Shown: piece after piece, positions 7,434-15,591 of the stretch
Position numbering within the stretch: position 1 is the first letter of the stretch
How the letters are laid out: each line of letters begins with the position of its first letter
Source of the DNA: an uncultured Flavobacterium sp.
GTDB lineage: Bacteria; Bacteroidota; Bacteroidia; Flavobacteriales; Flavobacteriaceae
NCBI RefSeq assembly: GCF_946482535.1
Contig: NZ_CAMLRU010000043.1
Coordinates: 1 to 16,155 of the forward strand
Reading direction: 5' to 3'
Length of the DNA: 16,155 nt
The notes under the pieces: model-generated
The model's input: only the letters and a program-made list of their open reading frames with translations
Told to the model about the DNA's origin: nothing
The model's database searches: none
Position numbers and translations under genes: made by a program

Positions 7434-7799
7434 ATGCAGTCTAATCAATTAGATTATTTACCAATCCTGATGCAAGCAGGTTTAGCCGTAGGATTCGTGG
7501 TCTTAACTATTATAGGCTCTAGTTTTTTAGGTCCGAAGAGACATTCCAAAAGCAAAGACAAAAACTTCGAATGTGGTATTGAATCGGTCGGAAATGCCAG
7601 AATCCCTTTTTCGGTAAAATATTTCTTAGTCGCCATCCTTTTTGTCCTTTTTGACGTAGAGGTAATTTTCCTATATCCTTGGGCCATCAATTTCAAAGCT
7701 TTAGGCATCGAAGGAATGATTAAAATGGTTATTTTCATGTCACTTTTATTAGTTGGCTTCTTCTATATTATCAAGAAGAAAGCATTAGAATGGGAATAA
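7434..7799 (+). CDS. nuoA: NADH-quinone oxidoreductase subunit A
   Basis: NuoA is a small complex I membrane subunit beside the quinone channel. The 121-residue protein has three membrane segments (about 12-32, 62-83, 96-113). The conserved loop after TM1 contains FECG with C47, which moves during the active/deactive transition in well-studied complexes. TM2 carries FDVEVIFLYPW (73-83) with acidic D74 and E76. The start at 7434 lies downstream of the promoter and fits the family length. It is the first gene of the operon, 13 bases before nuoB. Confidence 0.97.
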   Translation: MQSNQLDYLPILMQAGLAVGFVVLTIIGSSFLGPKRHSKSKDKNFECGIESVGNARIPFSVKYFLVAILFVLFDVEVIFLYPWAINFKALGIEGMIKMVIFMSLLLVGFFYIIKKKALEWE

Positions 7800-7812
7800 A
7801 AAAATAATTGCT

Positions 7813-8358
7813 ATGAGTACTACAAAACCAGATATGGTAGCTCCGCCGGAAGGAGTAGTTGGTGAAGGTTTCTTCGCAACTAAATTAAACGATGTTGTCG
7901 GATTAGCCAGAGCTAATTCCCTTTGGCCATTGCCGTTCGCAACTTCTTGTTGCGGAATTGAATTTATGGCAACAATGGCTTCTCACTACGATTTAGCGCG
8001 TTTTGGTTCGGAAAGAGTAAGTTTCTCGCCTCGTCAAGCCGATATGCTCATGGTAATGGGAACTATTTCTAAAAAAATGGCACCGATTTTACGTCAGGTT
8101 TACGAACAAATGTCGGAACCAAGATGGGTAATCGCTGTAGGTGCTTGTGCTTCCTCAGGTGGTGTATTCGACACTTATTCTGTTTTGCAAGGCATTGACA
8201 AAGTAATCCCTGTTGACGTTTACGTGCCGGGTTGTCCGCCTAGACCGGAGCAAATTGTAGATGGCGTAATGCAACTCCAAGAATTGGTGAAAAACGAATC
8301 CGTGCGTCGCAGAAACTCACCGGAATACAAAGAATTATTAGCTTCTTACAACCTATAA
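7813..8358 (+). CDS. nuoB: NADH-quinone oxidoreductase subunit B (cluster N2)
   Basis: NuoB holds [4Fe-4S] cluster N2, the last electron carrier before quinone. The 181-residue protein shows the four ligands: adjacent C46-C47 in ATSCCGIEF, C112 in GACASSGG and C141 in PGCPPRP. The length and order of motifs are typical for the family. About 20 residues of unconserved, proline-rich N-terminus (VAPPEGVVGEG) precede the core. The stop codon is one base before the nuoC start, so the two are probably translated in a coupled way. Confidence 0.98.
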   Translation: MSTTKPDMVAPPEGVVGEGFFATKLNDVVGLARANSLWPLPFATSCCGIEFMATMASHYDLARFGSERVSFSPRQADMLMVMGTISKKMAPILRQVYEQMSEPRWVIAVGACASSGGVFDTYSVLQGIDKVIPVDVYVPGCPPRPEQIVDGVMQLQELVKNESVRRRNSPEYKELLASYNL

Positions 8359-8359
8359 T

Positions 8360-8878
8360 ATGGCTTTAGAAACTGCTTATATACAAGACAAATTAGCGCA
8401 AGCCTTCGGTAATAACGTATTAAACTTTGAAATGAAACGCGATATTTTCACTTTTGAAGCTACACCAAGTACCATACACGAAGTGATTCGCTTTTTGAAA
8501 GAACAAGAAGATTTAAACTTCCATTTCTTAACCGATTTAACCGGAATCCATTTCCCTGACAACTATGAAAACCACCAATTTGCTGTGGTTTATCAATTAC
8601 ACAATTGGATTGAAAATGTTAGAATCCGAGTAAAAACTTTCTTGCCCGATCCGGCGGAAGTAGATACTGTAACCGACCTATTCTTGTGTGCCAATTGGAT
8701 GGAAAGAGAAGCTTGGGATTTCTTCGGAATCAATTTCAAAGGACATCCACAACTCAAACGCATTTTGAATATGGAAGAAATGGTCTCTCATCCGATGCGA
8801 AAGGAATTCCCAATGGAAGACAGCGGAAGAACCGATAAAGACGATCGATTCTTCGGAAGAACACCTGCTAATTGTTAA
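8360..8878 (+). CDS. nuoC: NADH-quinone oxidoreductase subunit C
   Basis: NuoC is the 30-kDa-type hydrophilic subunit that packs against NuoD in the peripheral arm and carries no cofactor. The 172-residue protein has the family signature EREAWDFFGINFKGHP (115-130) followed by LKRIL. The end, HPMRKEFPMED, aligns with the usual LRKDFPL region. It is separate from nuoD, unlike the NuoCD fusion of E. coli. It starts one base after the nuoB stop, and 18 bases separate it from nuoD. Confidence 0.97.
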   Translation: MALETAYIQDKLAQAFGNNVLNFEMKRDIFTFEATPSTIHEVIRFLKEQEDLNFHFLTDLTGIHFPDNYENHQFAVVYQLHNWIENVRIRVKTFLPDPAEVDTVTDLFLCANWMEREAWDFFGINFKGHPQLKRILNMEEMVSHPMRKEFPMEDSGRTDKDDRFFGRTPANC

Positions 8879-8896
8879 ATAAATACAGCATTATAA

Positions 8897-10132
8897 ATGT
8901 CAGATTTATTATTATCACCGGAGCATCGCTATGCTAAAATCATCGAAAAGACTCGCAACGAAGACGGAAGCGAACTCTCTATACTAAACCTTGGACCAAC
9001 GCACCCGGCTACGCACGGAATTTTCCAAAACATCTTATTGATGGACGGAGAAAGAATCTTGGATGCCGAACCAACCGTTGGTTACATTCACCGAGCTTTT
9101 GAAAAAATCGCCGAAAATCGTCCGTTTTACCAAATCAACGTTTTGACCGACCGTATGAACTATTGTTCTTCGCCTATCAACAACATGGCTTGGTGGATGA
9201 CCGTGGAAAAATTATTGAATATTGAAGTCCCGAAACGTGCCCAATATTTAAGAGTGATTGTGATGGAATTGGCGAGAATTACAGACCATTTGATTTGTAA
9301 TTCGATTTTAGGAGTAGATACCGGAGCTTATACCGGTTTCCTTTATGTATTCCAATTCAGAGAAAAAGTATACGAGATTTATGAAGAAATTTGTGGCGCT
9401 CGTTTGACTACTAACATGGGAAGAATTGGCGGTTTCGAAAGAGAATGGTCTGACGAAGCGTTCAAAAAGTTAAATACTTTCTTAGAAGAATTTCCGGTAG
9501 CCTGGAAAGAATTCGAAAACCTATTCGAAAGAAACAGAATCTTCATTGACAGAACCGTTAATGTTGGTCCAATTTCAGCTGAAAAAGCCATGCAATATGG
9601 ATTAACCGGACCAAATTTAAGAGCAGCCGGTATTGATTATGACGTTCGTAAAGCCGCACCGTATTCTTCTTATGAAGATTTTGAATTTGATATTCCGGTT
9701 GGAAAATCGGGTGATACTTACGACCGTTTTTGTGTTCGTAATGCCGAAGTTTGGGAAAGTTTGAGCATCATCAAACAAGCCTTGGCAAAATTACCGGAAG
9801 GACCAATTCACGCTGACGTTCCCGATTATTATTTACCACCGAAAGAAGACGTTTACACCAATATGGAAAGCTTAATTTATCACTTCAAAATTGTGATGGG
9901 TGAAGTGCCGGTTCCGGTAGACGAAATCTATCATGCGGTAGAAGGCGGAAATGGGGAATTAGGATTCTATTTAATTACCGACGGAAGTCGAACACCATAC
10001 CGTTTAAAATTCAGAAGACCTTGTTATATCTATTACCAAGCTTACACTGAAATGATTAAAGGCGGTATGCTATCAGACGCTATCGTTATTTTATCAAGTT
10101 TAAATGTAATTGCCGGCGAATTAGACGCTTAA
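8897..10132 (+). CDS. nuoD: NADH-quinone oxidoreductase subunit D
   Basis: NuoD is the 49-kDa-type subunit that forms the quinone head-group pocket with NuoB. The 411-residue protein has GPTHPATHG (33-41), including the quinone-site histidine region, and Y89 in TDRMNY at the place of the quinone-binding tyrosine. [24 protein letters not shown] (167-182), [12 protein letters not shown] and the [10 protein letters not shown] block are also present. The hydrogenase-like ancestry is visible in the fold motifs, and no Ni ligands are expected. The protein ends in GELDA, where many homologues end in GEVDR. The gap to nuoE is 5 bases. Confidence 0.98.
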   Translation: MSDLLLSPEHRYAKIIEKTRNEDGSELSILNLGPTHPATHGIFQNILLMDGERILDAEPTVGYIHRAFEKIAENRPFYQINVLTDRMNYCSSPINNMAWWMTVEKLLNIEVPKRAQYLRVIVMELARITDHLICNSILGVDTGAYTGFLYVFQFREKVYEIYEEICGARLTTNMGRIGGFEREWSDEAFKKLNTFLEEFPVAWKEFENLFERNRIFIDRTVNVGPISAEKAMQYGLTGPNLRAAGIDYDVRKAAPYSSYEDFEFDIPVGKSGDTYDRFCVRNAEVWESLSIIKQALAKLPEGPIHADVPDYYLPPKEDVYTNMESLIYHFKIVMGEVPVPVDEIYHAVEGGNGELGFYLITDGSRTPYRLKFRRPCYIYYQAYTEMIKGGMLSDAIVILSSLNVIAGELDA

Positions 10133-10137
10133 GAATT

Positions 10138-10668
10138 ATGGAAAGATCACATATCAAACAAGAGATAAACATTACTGAACCGTTGATGGCTCGCATCAAT
10201 GAGTTAATCAGTCATTATCCCGCCGATAAAAAGAAATCAGCACTATTGCCGGTTTTGCACGAAGTTCAAGATGCTCACGACAACTGGTTGAGCATAGAAT
10301 TGCAAAACAAAGTAGCCGAAATTCTTGAAATATTACCCATCGAAGTATACGAAGTGGTTACTTTTTACACCATGTTCAACCAACGACCGATTGGGAAATA
10401 CATGTTCGAATTTTGTCAAACCGCTGCCTGTTGTCAAAACGGCGTGGAAGATTTGATGGATTACACTTGCGAAAAATTGGGCGTAGGCATCGGTGAACCA
10501 ACGGCTGATGGGATGTTTGAAGTCCGCGGCGTTGAATGTTTGGGCGCTTGTGGTTATGCCCCAATGATGCAGTTGGGCGATTTCTACCAAGAACATTTGA
10601 CCAAAGAAAAAGTGGATCAGTTGATTCAAGATTGCAAAGACGGAAAAATCACTTTACACGATAAATAG
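10138..10668 (+). CDS. nuoE: NADH-quinone oxidoreductase subunit E (cluster N1a)
   Basis: NuoE is the 24-kDa-type thioredoxin-like [2Fe-2S] subunit of the NADH module, partnered with NuoF. The 176-residue protein shows the N1a ligands C93-x4-C98 in CQTAACC and C134-x3-C138 in CLGAC. C99 is an extra cysteine beside the second ligand. The N-terminal helical bundle (about 12-80) and the YEVVTFYTMF motif (71-80) are typical. The spacing to nuoF is 4 bases. Confidence 0.97.
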   Translation: MERSHIKQEINITEPLMARINELISHYPADKKKSALLPVLHEVQDAHDNWLSIELQNKVAEILEILPIEVYEVVTFYTMFNQRPIGKYMFEFCQTAACCQNGVEDLMDYTCEKLGVGIGEPTADGMFEVRGVECLGACGYAPMMQLGDFYQEHLTKEKVDQLIQDCKDGKITLHDK

Positions 10669-10672
10669 TATC

Positions 10673-12040
10673 ATGGGAAGAAAAATATTATTAGACAAAA
10701 TCAATGTTCCGGGCATCAAAACCTATGAAGTGTATCGTCGTGAAGGTGGTTATGCTTCAGTGGAAAAAGCCCTGAAAAAAATGACTCCGGATGAAGTAGT
10801 CGAAGAAGTAAAAACTTCAGGATTACGCGGTCGTGGCGGTGCCGGTTTCCCGGCCGGAATGAAATGGAGTTTTATCGATAAAAAATCGGGCAACCCAAGA
10901 CACTTGGTGTGTAATGCCGATGAGTCGGAACCGGGAACTTTCAAAGACCGTTACTTAATGGAATACATTCCGCATCTTTTGATTGAAGGAATGATTACCT
11001 CGAGTTATGCTTTGGGTGCCAACCTATCCTACATTTATATTCGTGGTGAATACATGTGGGTGTATAAAATTTTAGAAAGAGCCATCGCCGAAGCCAAAGC
11101 GGCCGGTTGGTTGGGTAAAAATATATTAGGCTCAGGCTATGATTTGGAATTGTTTGTCCAAATTGGTGGCGGTGCCTACATCTGCGGAGAAGAAACAGCA
11201 CTAATCGAAAGCTTAGAAGGGAACCGAGGCAATCCTCGTTTGAAACCACCATTCCCGGCGGTGAAAGGTTTGTGGCAAAATCCAACCGTAGTAAACAACG
11301 TAGAAACCATTTCGGCTGTGCCTTGGATTATCAATAATTCAGGAGCTGATTATGCCGGAATCGGAATCGGGCGTTCTACGGGAACCAAATTAATTTCGGC
11401 TTCCGGAAACATTAAAAACCAAGGCGTTTACGAAATCGAGTTAGGATTATCGGTATACGAATTCATGAATTCCGACGAATATTGTGGCGGTATGCAAACC
11501 GACAGACCTTTGAAAGCTTTAGTGCCCGGAGGTTCTTCGGTGCCGATTTTACCGGCCAATTTAATCTACAAAACCGCAGCAGGCGAAGACCGTTTGATGA
11601 CGTACGAAAGTTTATCCGATGGTGGTTTTGCGACCGGTTCCATGTTAGGTTCGGGCGGATTTATAGTATATGATGACAGAGCTTGTATCGTGCGCAACAC
11701 TTGGAATTTCTCCAGATTCTATCATCACGAAAGTTGTGGTCAATGTACCCCATGTCGTGAAGGAACGGGTTGGTTAGAAAAAGTGTTGTGGAGAATCGAA
11801 AACGGACAAGGACGCGAAGAAGACATCGAATTATTGTGGAGCATCCAATCTAAAATCGAAGGAAATACGATTTGTCCTTTAGGTGATGCGGCTTCATGGC
11901 CGGTGGCAGCTGCCATTCGTCACTTCAGAGATGAATTTGAATACCATATTCGTTTCCCTGAAAAAGTAAAGAATCGTGACCATTTCGTTCACGAACCCTT
12001 TGAAAAAGTAAAACATTTAGTTGCAAAACAAACAGTATAA
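10673..12040 (+). CDS. nuoF: NADH-quinone oxidoreductase subunit F (FMN, NADH site, cluster N3)
   Basis: NuoF oxidises NADH through FMN and passes electrons to cluster N3. In the 455-residue protein, the FMN/NADH-binding loop is LRGRGGAGFPAG (51-62). NADESEPGTFKDR (81-93) and GGGAYICGEETALIESLEG (165-183) complete the nucleotide site. The N3 [4Fe-4S] ligands are C355, C358 and C361 in SCGQCTPCREG, and C401 in NTICPLGD. The length is family-typical, and all catalytic motifs indicate NADH use. A 71-base gap with a heptamer repeat separates it from nuoG. Confidence 0.98.
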   Translation: MGRKILLDKINVPGIKTYEVYRREGGYASVEKALKKMTPDEVVEEVKTSGLRGRGGAGFPAGMKWSFIDKKSGNPRHLVCNADESEPGTFKDRYLMEYIPHLLIEGMITSSYALGANLSYIYIRGEYMWVYKILERAIAEAKAAGWLGKNILGSGYDLELFVQIGGGAYICGEETALIESLEGNRGNPRLKPPFPAVKGLWQNPTVVNNVETISAVPWIINNSGADYAGIGIGRSTGTKLISASGNIKNQGVYEIELGLSVYEFMNSDEYCGGMQTDRPLKALVPGGSSVPILPANLIYKTAAGEDRLMTYESLSDGGFATGSMLGSGGFIVYDDRACIVRNTWNFSRFYHHESCGQCTPCREGTGWLEKVLWRIENGQGREEDIELLWSIQSKIEGNTICPLGDAASWPVAAAIRHFRDEFEYHIRFPEKVKNRDHFVHEPFEKVKHLVAKQTV

Positions 12041-12111
12041 GTAAAAAAAGGTTCTCGTTGATAGTTGAAGGAAAACCAACAACCAACAACCGACAACCAA
12101 CAACTAATATT
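12041..12111. repeat. Heptanucleotide tandem repeat between nuoF and nuoG
   Basis: The units at 12076, 12083, 12090 and 12097 are CCAACAA, CCAACAA, CCGACAA and CCAACAA. They are followed by a decayed unit CTAATAT that ends just before the nuoG ATG at 12112. The minus strand has four GG pairs with 5-base spacing. TAGTTG (12062-12067) can pair with CAACTA (12101-12106), bracketing the array. All other nuo junctions here are 18 bases or less. The array is directly seen; its role (mobile-type short repeat, translation leader or neither) is unknown. Confidence 0.85.
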
Positions 12112-13161
12112 ATGAAAGTAACCATAGACGGTCAAGAAATTGAAGTAGCACCGGGAACCACTATCCTGCAAGCTGCTCGTATGATTGGCGGAGAATCTGT
12201 TCCGCCGGCCATGTGCTATTATTCTAAATTAAAAGGAACCGGCGGTAAATGTCGTTGTTGCTTGGTTGACGTTACCAAAGGTAGCGAAGCCGATCCAAGA
12301 CCTATGCCGAAACTTGTTGCGTCTTGCGTAACCGGTTGTCAGGACGGTATGGAAGTAGCCAGCAAAAAATCGGACAGAGTAGCCGAAGCACGCAAAGCCG
12401 TAACCGAATTCCTTTTGATCAATCACCCACTCGATTGCCCGGTTTGTGACCAGGCAGGCGAATGTGATTTGCAGAATTTGAGTTTCGAACACGGAAAACT
12501 ACAACAACGTTTCATTGAAGAAAAGAGAACTTTCGAACCGGAAGATATCGGCGACAAAATTCAATTGCACATGAACCGTTGTATTGTTTGTCAACGTTGC
12601 GTGGAAGTAGCCGATCAATTGACCGACAAGCGTGTTCACGGTGTATTAAATCGCGGTGATCACTCTCAAATTTCGACTTGTGTATCCGCAGCTATCGACA
12701 ACGAATTCTCCGGAAATATGATTGATGTTTGTCCGGTTGGTGCTTTAACCGATAAGACTTTCCGATTCAAATCGAGAGTTTGGTTCAACAAACCGTTCAA
12801 TGCCCACAGAGAATGTACGACTCCGGGTTGTTGCGGGAAAACTACTTTATGGATGTTCGGTAACGAAATCCAAAGAGTAACCGCTCGCAAAGACGAATAC
12901 CACGAAGTAGAAGATTTTATCTGTAATACTTGTCGTTTCGACAAAAAAGAGGTTTCGGATTGGGTAATCGAAGGACCGCGTCAATTTGAAAAAGATTCGG
13001 TTATCAACCAAAACAAAAAATACAACACTATAGAAAAAGTAGTGATTGAAACCGAAAAAGGCATCTTGATGGGTCGCGAAGAAGACCGTAAAAAAATCAG
13101 TATGGCCGAAATCGATTACAACGAAAAAATAGACGGTAACCCAATAAACACTAAGAAATAA
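12112..13161 (+). CDS. nuoG: NADH-quinone oxidoreductase subunit G, short form
   Basis: NuoG carries electrons from NuoF through clusters N1b, N4 and N5 toward NuoI. N1b ligands are C35, C47, C50 and C72. N5 has H105, C109, C112 and C118. N4 has C157, C160, C163 and C207. With 349 residues it is far shorter than the 600-900 of most NuoG. The molybdopterin-oxidoreductase-like domain stops after a stub (about 225-290), and a charged, cofactor-less tail follows. The stub keeps C235, C240, C241, C271 and C274 near the place of cluster N7, with altered spacing. The start at 12112 fits the conserved MKVTIDGQEIEV; an upstream in-frame TTG at 12058 would translate the tandem repeat and is rejected. 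The stop overlaps the nuoH start (TAATG). The downstream frame leads straight into nuoH, so this is not a frameshifted gene. Confidence 0.95.
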   Translation: MKVTIDGQEIEVAPGTTILQAARMIGGESVPPAMCYYSKLKGTGGKCRCCLVDVTKGSEADPRPMPKLVASCVTGCQDGMEVASKKSDRVAEARKAVTEFLLINHPLDCPVCDQAGECDLQNLSFEHGKLQQRFIEEKRTFEPEDIGDKIQLHMNRCIVCQRCVEVADQLTDKRVHGVLNRGDHSQISTCVSAAIDNEFSGNMIDVCPVGALTDKTFRFKSRVWFNKPFNAHRECTTPGCCGKTTLWMFGNEIQRVTARKDEYHEVEDFICNTCRFDKKEVSDWVIEGPRQFEKDSVINQNKKYNTIEKVVIETEKGILMGREEDRKKISMAEIDYNEKIDGNPINTKK

Positions 13162-14192
13162 TGGATAGTGCTTTCATCATAGAAAAGAGTGTGGTTATCG
13201 TAACCGTATTTGCCATTACCATGATTATGGCAATGTATTCTACTTGGGCCGAACGTAAAGTAGCCGCCTTTTTGCAAGACCGTGTCGGACCAAACCGCGC
13301 GGGTTGGGGTGGATTGTTACAACCTTTGGCCGATGGTATGAAATTATTTGCTAAAGAAGAATTCGAACCGAATACGCCTAATAAATTTTTATTCTTCGTT
13401 GGTCCGGCCATTGCCATGAGTACGGCCTTAATGACCAGTGCCGTTATACCGTGGGGCGACCAATTAGAAGTCTTCGGAAGAACCGTGCAATTACAAGCTA
13501 CCGATATTGATGTTGCTTTATTGTACATCTTCGGGGTAGTTTCGGTTGGGGTTTACGGTATCATGATTGGAGGTTGGGCGTCTAACAATAAATTCTCGTT
13601 GATGGGTGCGGTTCGTGCCGCTTCGCAAATGGTTTCTTATGAAGTAGCCATGGGATTATCGATGATTGCTTTATTGATGATGACCGGAACTTTGAGCTTA
13701 AAAGAAATCTCGGAACAACAAGCCGGAATGAACTGGAATGTGTTCTACCAACCGGTAGGATTCTTAATCTTCTTAATCTGCGCTTTCGCGGAAACCAACC
13801 GTACGCCTTTCGACTTAGCGGAATGTGAATCGGAATTAATTGGTGGTTACCACACCGAATATTCTTCCATGAAAATGGGATTCTATTTGTTTGCCGAATA
13901 CGCTAATATGTTTATCTCTTCTGCGATTTTGGCCATCCTTTATTTCGGAGGTTACAACTATCCGGGCATGCAATGGATGATTGATAATGTTGGTGCCAAT
14001 ACCGCCAATGTTATCGGAATCGGAGTTTTATTTGCCAAAATCTGTTTCTTCATCTTCTTCTATATGTGGGTTCGTTGGACGATACCTCGTTTCAGATACG
14101 ATCAATTGATGAATTTGGGTTGGAAGATTTTAATTCCGCTTTCTATCGTGAACATTATAATAACCGGAATTTGCATTTTAGCTTTTAAATAA
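13161..14192 (+). CDS. nuoH: NADH-quinone oxidoreductase subunit H
   Basis: NuoH is the membrane subunit that forms most of the quinone tunnel and links it to the proton channels. The 343-residue protein has about eight membrane helices. ERKVAAFLQDRVGPNRAGW (31-49) and LLQPLADGMKLFAKE (52-66) form the first conserved loop. The acidic FAETNRTPFDLAECESEL stretch (209-226), with E211, D218, E221, E223 and E225, forms the connection to the quinone cavity. The start codon overlaps the nuoG stop by one base, suggesting coupled translation, and 6 bases separate it from nuoI. Confidence 0.98.
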   Translation: MDSAFIIEKSVVIVTVFAITMIMAMYSTWAERKVAAFLQDRVGPNRAGWGGLLQPLADGMKLFAKEEFEPNTPNKFLFFVGPAIAMSTALMTSAVIPWGDQLEVFGRTVQLQATDIDVALLYIFGVVSVGVYGIMIGGWASNNKFSLMGAVRAASQMVSYEVAMGLSMIALLMMTGTLSLKEISEQQAGMNWNVFYQPVGFLIFLICAFAETNRTPFDLAECESELIGGYHTEYSSMKMGFYLFAEYANMFISSAILAILYFGGYNYPGMQWMIDNVGANTANVIGIGVLFAKICFFIFFYMWVRWTIPRFRYDQLMNLGWKILIPLSIVNIIITGICILAFK

Positions 14193-14198
14193 GAAACT

Positions 14199-14750
14199 AT
14201 GTCAACAGCAATTCAAAGTATATCGCTTTCAGGCAAAAAGAAGCAGGTTTCCAATAAGGAAATGACGTTCCTGGAGCGCCTTTATTTGGTAGCCATTATC
14301 AAAGGCTTACTCATTACCATCAAACACTTTTTCAGAAAAAAAGCTACGATTCATTATCCTGAGCAAGTCCGTGCTTTTAGCCCGGTATATCGTGGTCGTC
14401 ACATGTTGAAACGCGACGAACAAGGTCGTGAAAACTGTACGGCTTGCGGTTTGTGTGCTTTATCTTGTCCGGCCGAAGCCATCACCATGAAGGCTGCCGA
14501 GCGCAAAAAAGGCGAAGAGCATTTGTACCGCGAAGAAAAATATGCCGAAATCTACGAAATCAACATGTTGCGTTGTATTTTCTGCGGTTTGTGTGAAGAA
14601 GCTTGTCCGAAAGACGCTATCTACCTAACCATTTCTAAGGAATTAGTTCCGGCACAATACGACCGTGAAGATTTTATTTTCGGAAAAGACAAATTGGTGA
14701 TGCCGTTAGAAATGGCTATAAAAAATACTCAACTTAAAAACGCTAACTAA
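14199..14750 (+). CDS. nuoI: NADH-quinone oxidoreductase subunit I (clusters N6a and N6b)
   Basis: NuoI is a two-cluster ferredoxin-type subunit that passes electrons from NuoG to N2 in NuoB. The 183-residue protein has two C-x2-C-x2-C-x3-CP motifs: C80, C83, C86, C90 and C126, C129, C132, C136. An amphipathic N-terminal helix (about 22-46) and the YPEQ motif (53-56) anchor it at the membrane face. The stop overlaps the nuoJ start as TAATG. Confidence 0.98.
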   Translation: MSTAIQSISLSGKKKQVSNKEMTFLERLYLVAIIKGLLITIKHFFRKKATIHYPEQVRAFSPVYRGRHMLKRDEQGRENCTACGLCALSCPAEAITMKAAERKKGEEHLYREEKYAEIYEINMLRCIFCGLCEEACPKDAIYLTISKELVPAQYDREDFIFGKDKLVMPLEMAIKNTQLKNAN

Positions 14751-15265
14751 TGTCGCCTATCTTAATTACTTTCTACTTTTTAGCAGCCATTACGTTGGCC
14801 ACGGCGTTTTTAACCATTTACAGTAAAAACCCGATTCACAGTGCGATTTACCTTGTACTTTGTTTCTTCTCTATTGCCGGTCATTACTTGTTATTCAACG
14901 CGCAGTTCTTAGCGATTGTTCACATTATAGTGTATTCGGGCGCGATTATGGTACTCTTCCTGTTCACCATCATGTTAATGAATTTAAATAAGGAAAACGA
15001 AGTCCACAAACCTAGAATTACCAGATTGGGCGCTATCGTTGTTTTTATTTTGATGAGTATTGTTTTGGTGACCATCTTTATCAATTCGAAAACCATCATG
15101 GGCGAATACGATACGTCGGGCGAAGATTTCCAATCGATTAAAAAATTAGGAAACATCTTGTTGAACGAATACATGGTACCATTCGAATTTGCTTCCATCT
15201 TATTGTTGGCCGCGATGATTGGGGTAGTTTTATTGTCTAAAAAAGAAAAAACGGAGAAAAAATAA
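14750..15265 (+). CDS. nuoJ: NADH-quinone oxidoreductase subunit J
   Basis: NuoJ is a complex I membrane subunit next to NuoH, NuoA and NuoK. The 171-residue protein has five membrane segments (about 2-24, 32-48, 53-76, 93-111, 145-162). TM3 carries the conserved [16 protein letters not shown] (57-72), the site of the pi-bulge that rearranges during turnover. A hydrophilic loop lies at about 113-142. Both ends overlap the neighbouring genes through TAATG. Confidence 0.96.
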   Translation: MSPILITFYFLAAITLATAFLTIYSKNPIHSAIYLVLCFFSIAGHYLLFNAQFLAIVHIIVYSGAIMVLFLFTIMLMNLNKENEVHKPRITRLGAIVVFILMSIVLVTIFINSKTIMGEYDTSGEDFQSIKKLGNILLNEYMVPFEFASILLLAAMIGVVLLSKKEKTEKK

Positions 15266-15585
15266 TGAACAATATTTTAAATGAAATAGGAATAGAAAAC
15301 TACATCTTCCTTTCGGTACTGCTTTTCTGTATCGGAGTTTTTGGAGTGTTGTACCGCCGAAATGCCATCATCGTTTTCATGTCGATTGAAATCATGTTGA
15401 ACGCGGTGAACTTATTGTTTGTAGCTTTTTCAACGTACCATCAAGACGCCGAAGGACAAGTATTTGTATTTTTTTCGATGGCGGTTGCCGCAGCGGAAGT
15501 AGCGGTTGGTTTGGCCATCTTAGTTTCGGTATTCCGTAACTTAGGATCGATTGATATTGATAATTTAAAGAATTTAAAAGGATAA
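15265..15585 (+). CDS. nuoK: NADH-quinone oxidoreductase subunit K
   Basis: NuoK is an antiporter-related small membrane subunit that contributes to proton transfer. The 106-residue protein has three membrane helices and two membrane glutamates, E42 in [12 protein letters not shown] and E78 in [11 protein letters not shown]. These correspond to the essential E36 and E72 of the E. coli subunit. The gene overlaps nuoJ as TAATG, and 6 bases separate it from nuoL. Confidence 0.97.
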   Translation: MNNILNEIGIENYIFLSVLLFCIGVFGVLYRRNAIIVFMSIEIMLNAVNLLFVAFSTYHQDAEGQVFVFFSMAVAAAEVAVGLAILVSVFRNLGSIDIDNLKNLKG

Positions 15586-15591
15586 TCGGGA

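Noticed and set aside
12058..12111. NuoG starting at a TTG at 12058
   Set aside because: It would translate the heptamer array into PTTNN-type sequence; MKVTIDG at 12112 is the conserved N-terminus.
12041..12111. CRISPR array
   Set aside because: The units are 7 bp and contiguous, with no spacers.
11925..12171. Minus-strand reading frames with VVGC..LLVVG repeats over the nuoF-nuoG gap
   Set aside because: They are products of the heptamer repeat and of antisense coding sequence, with no start signals or homology I recognise.
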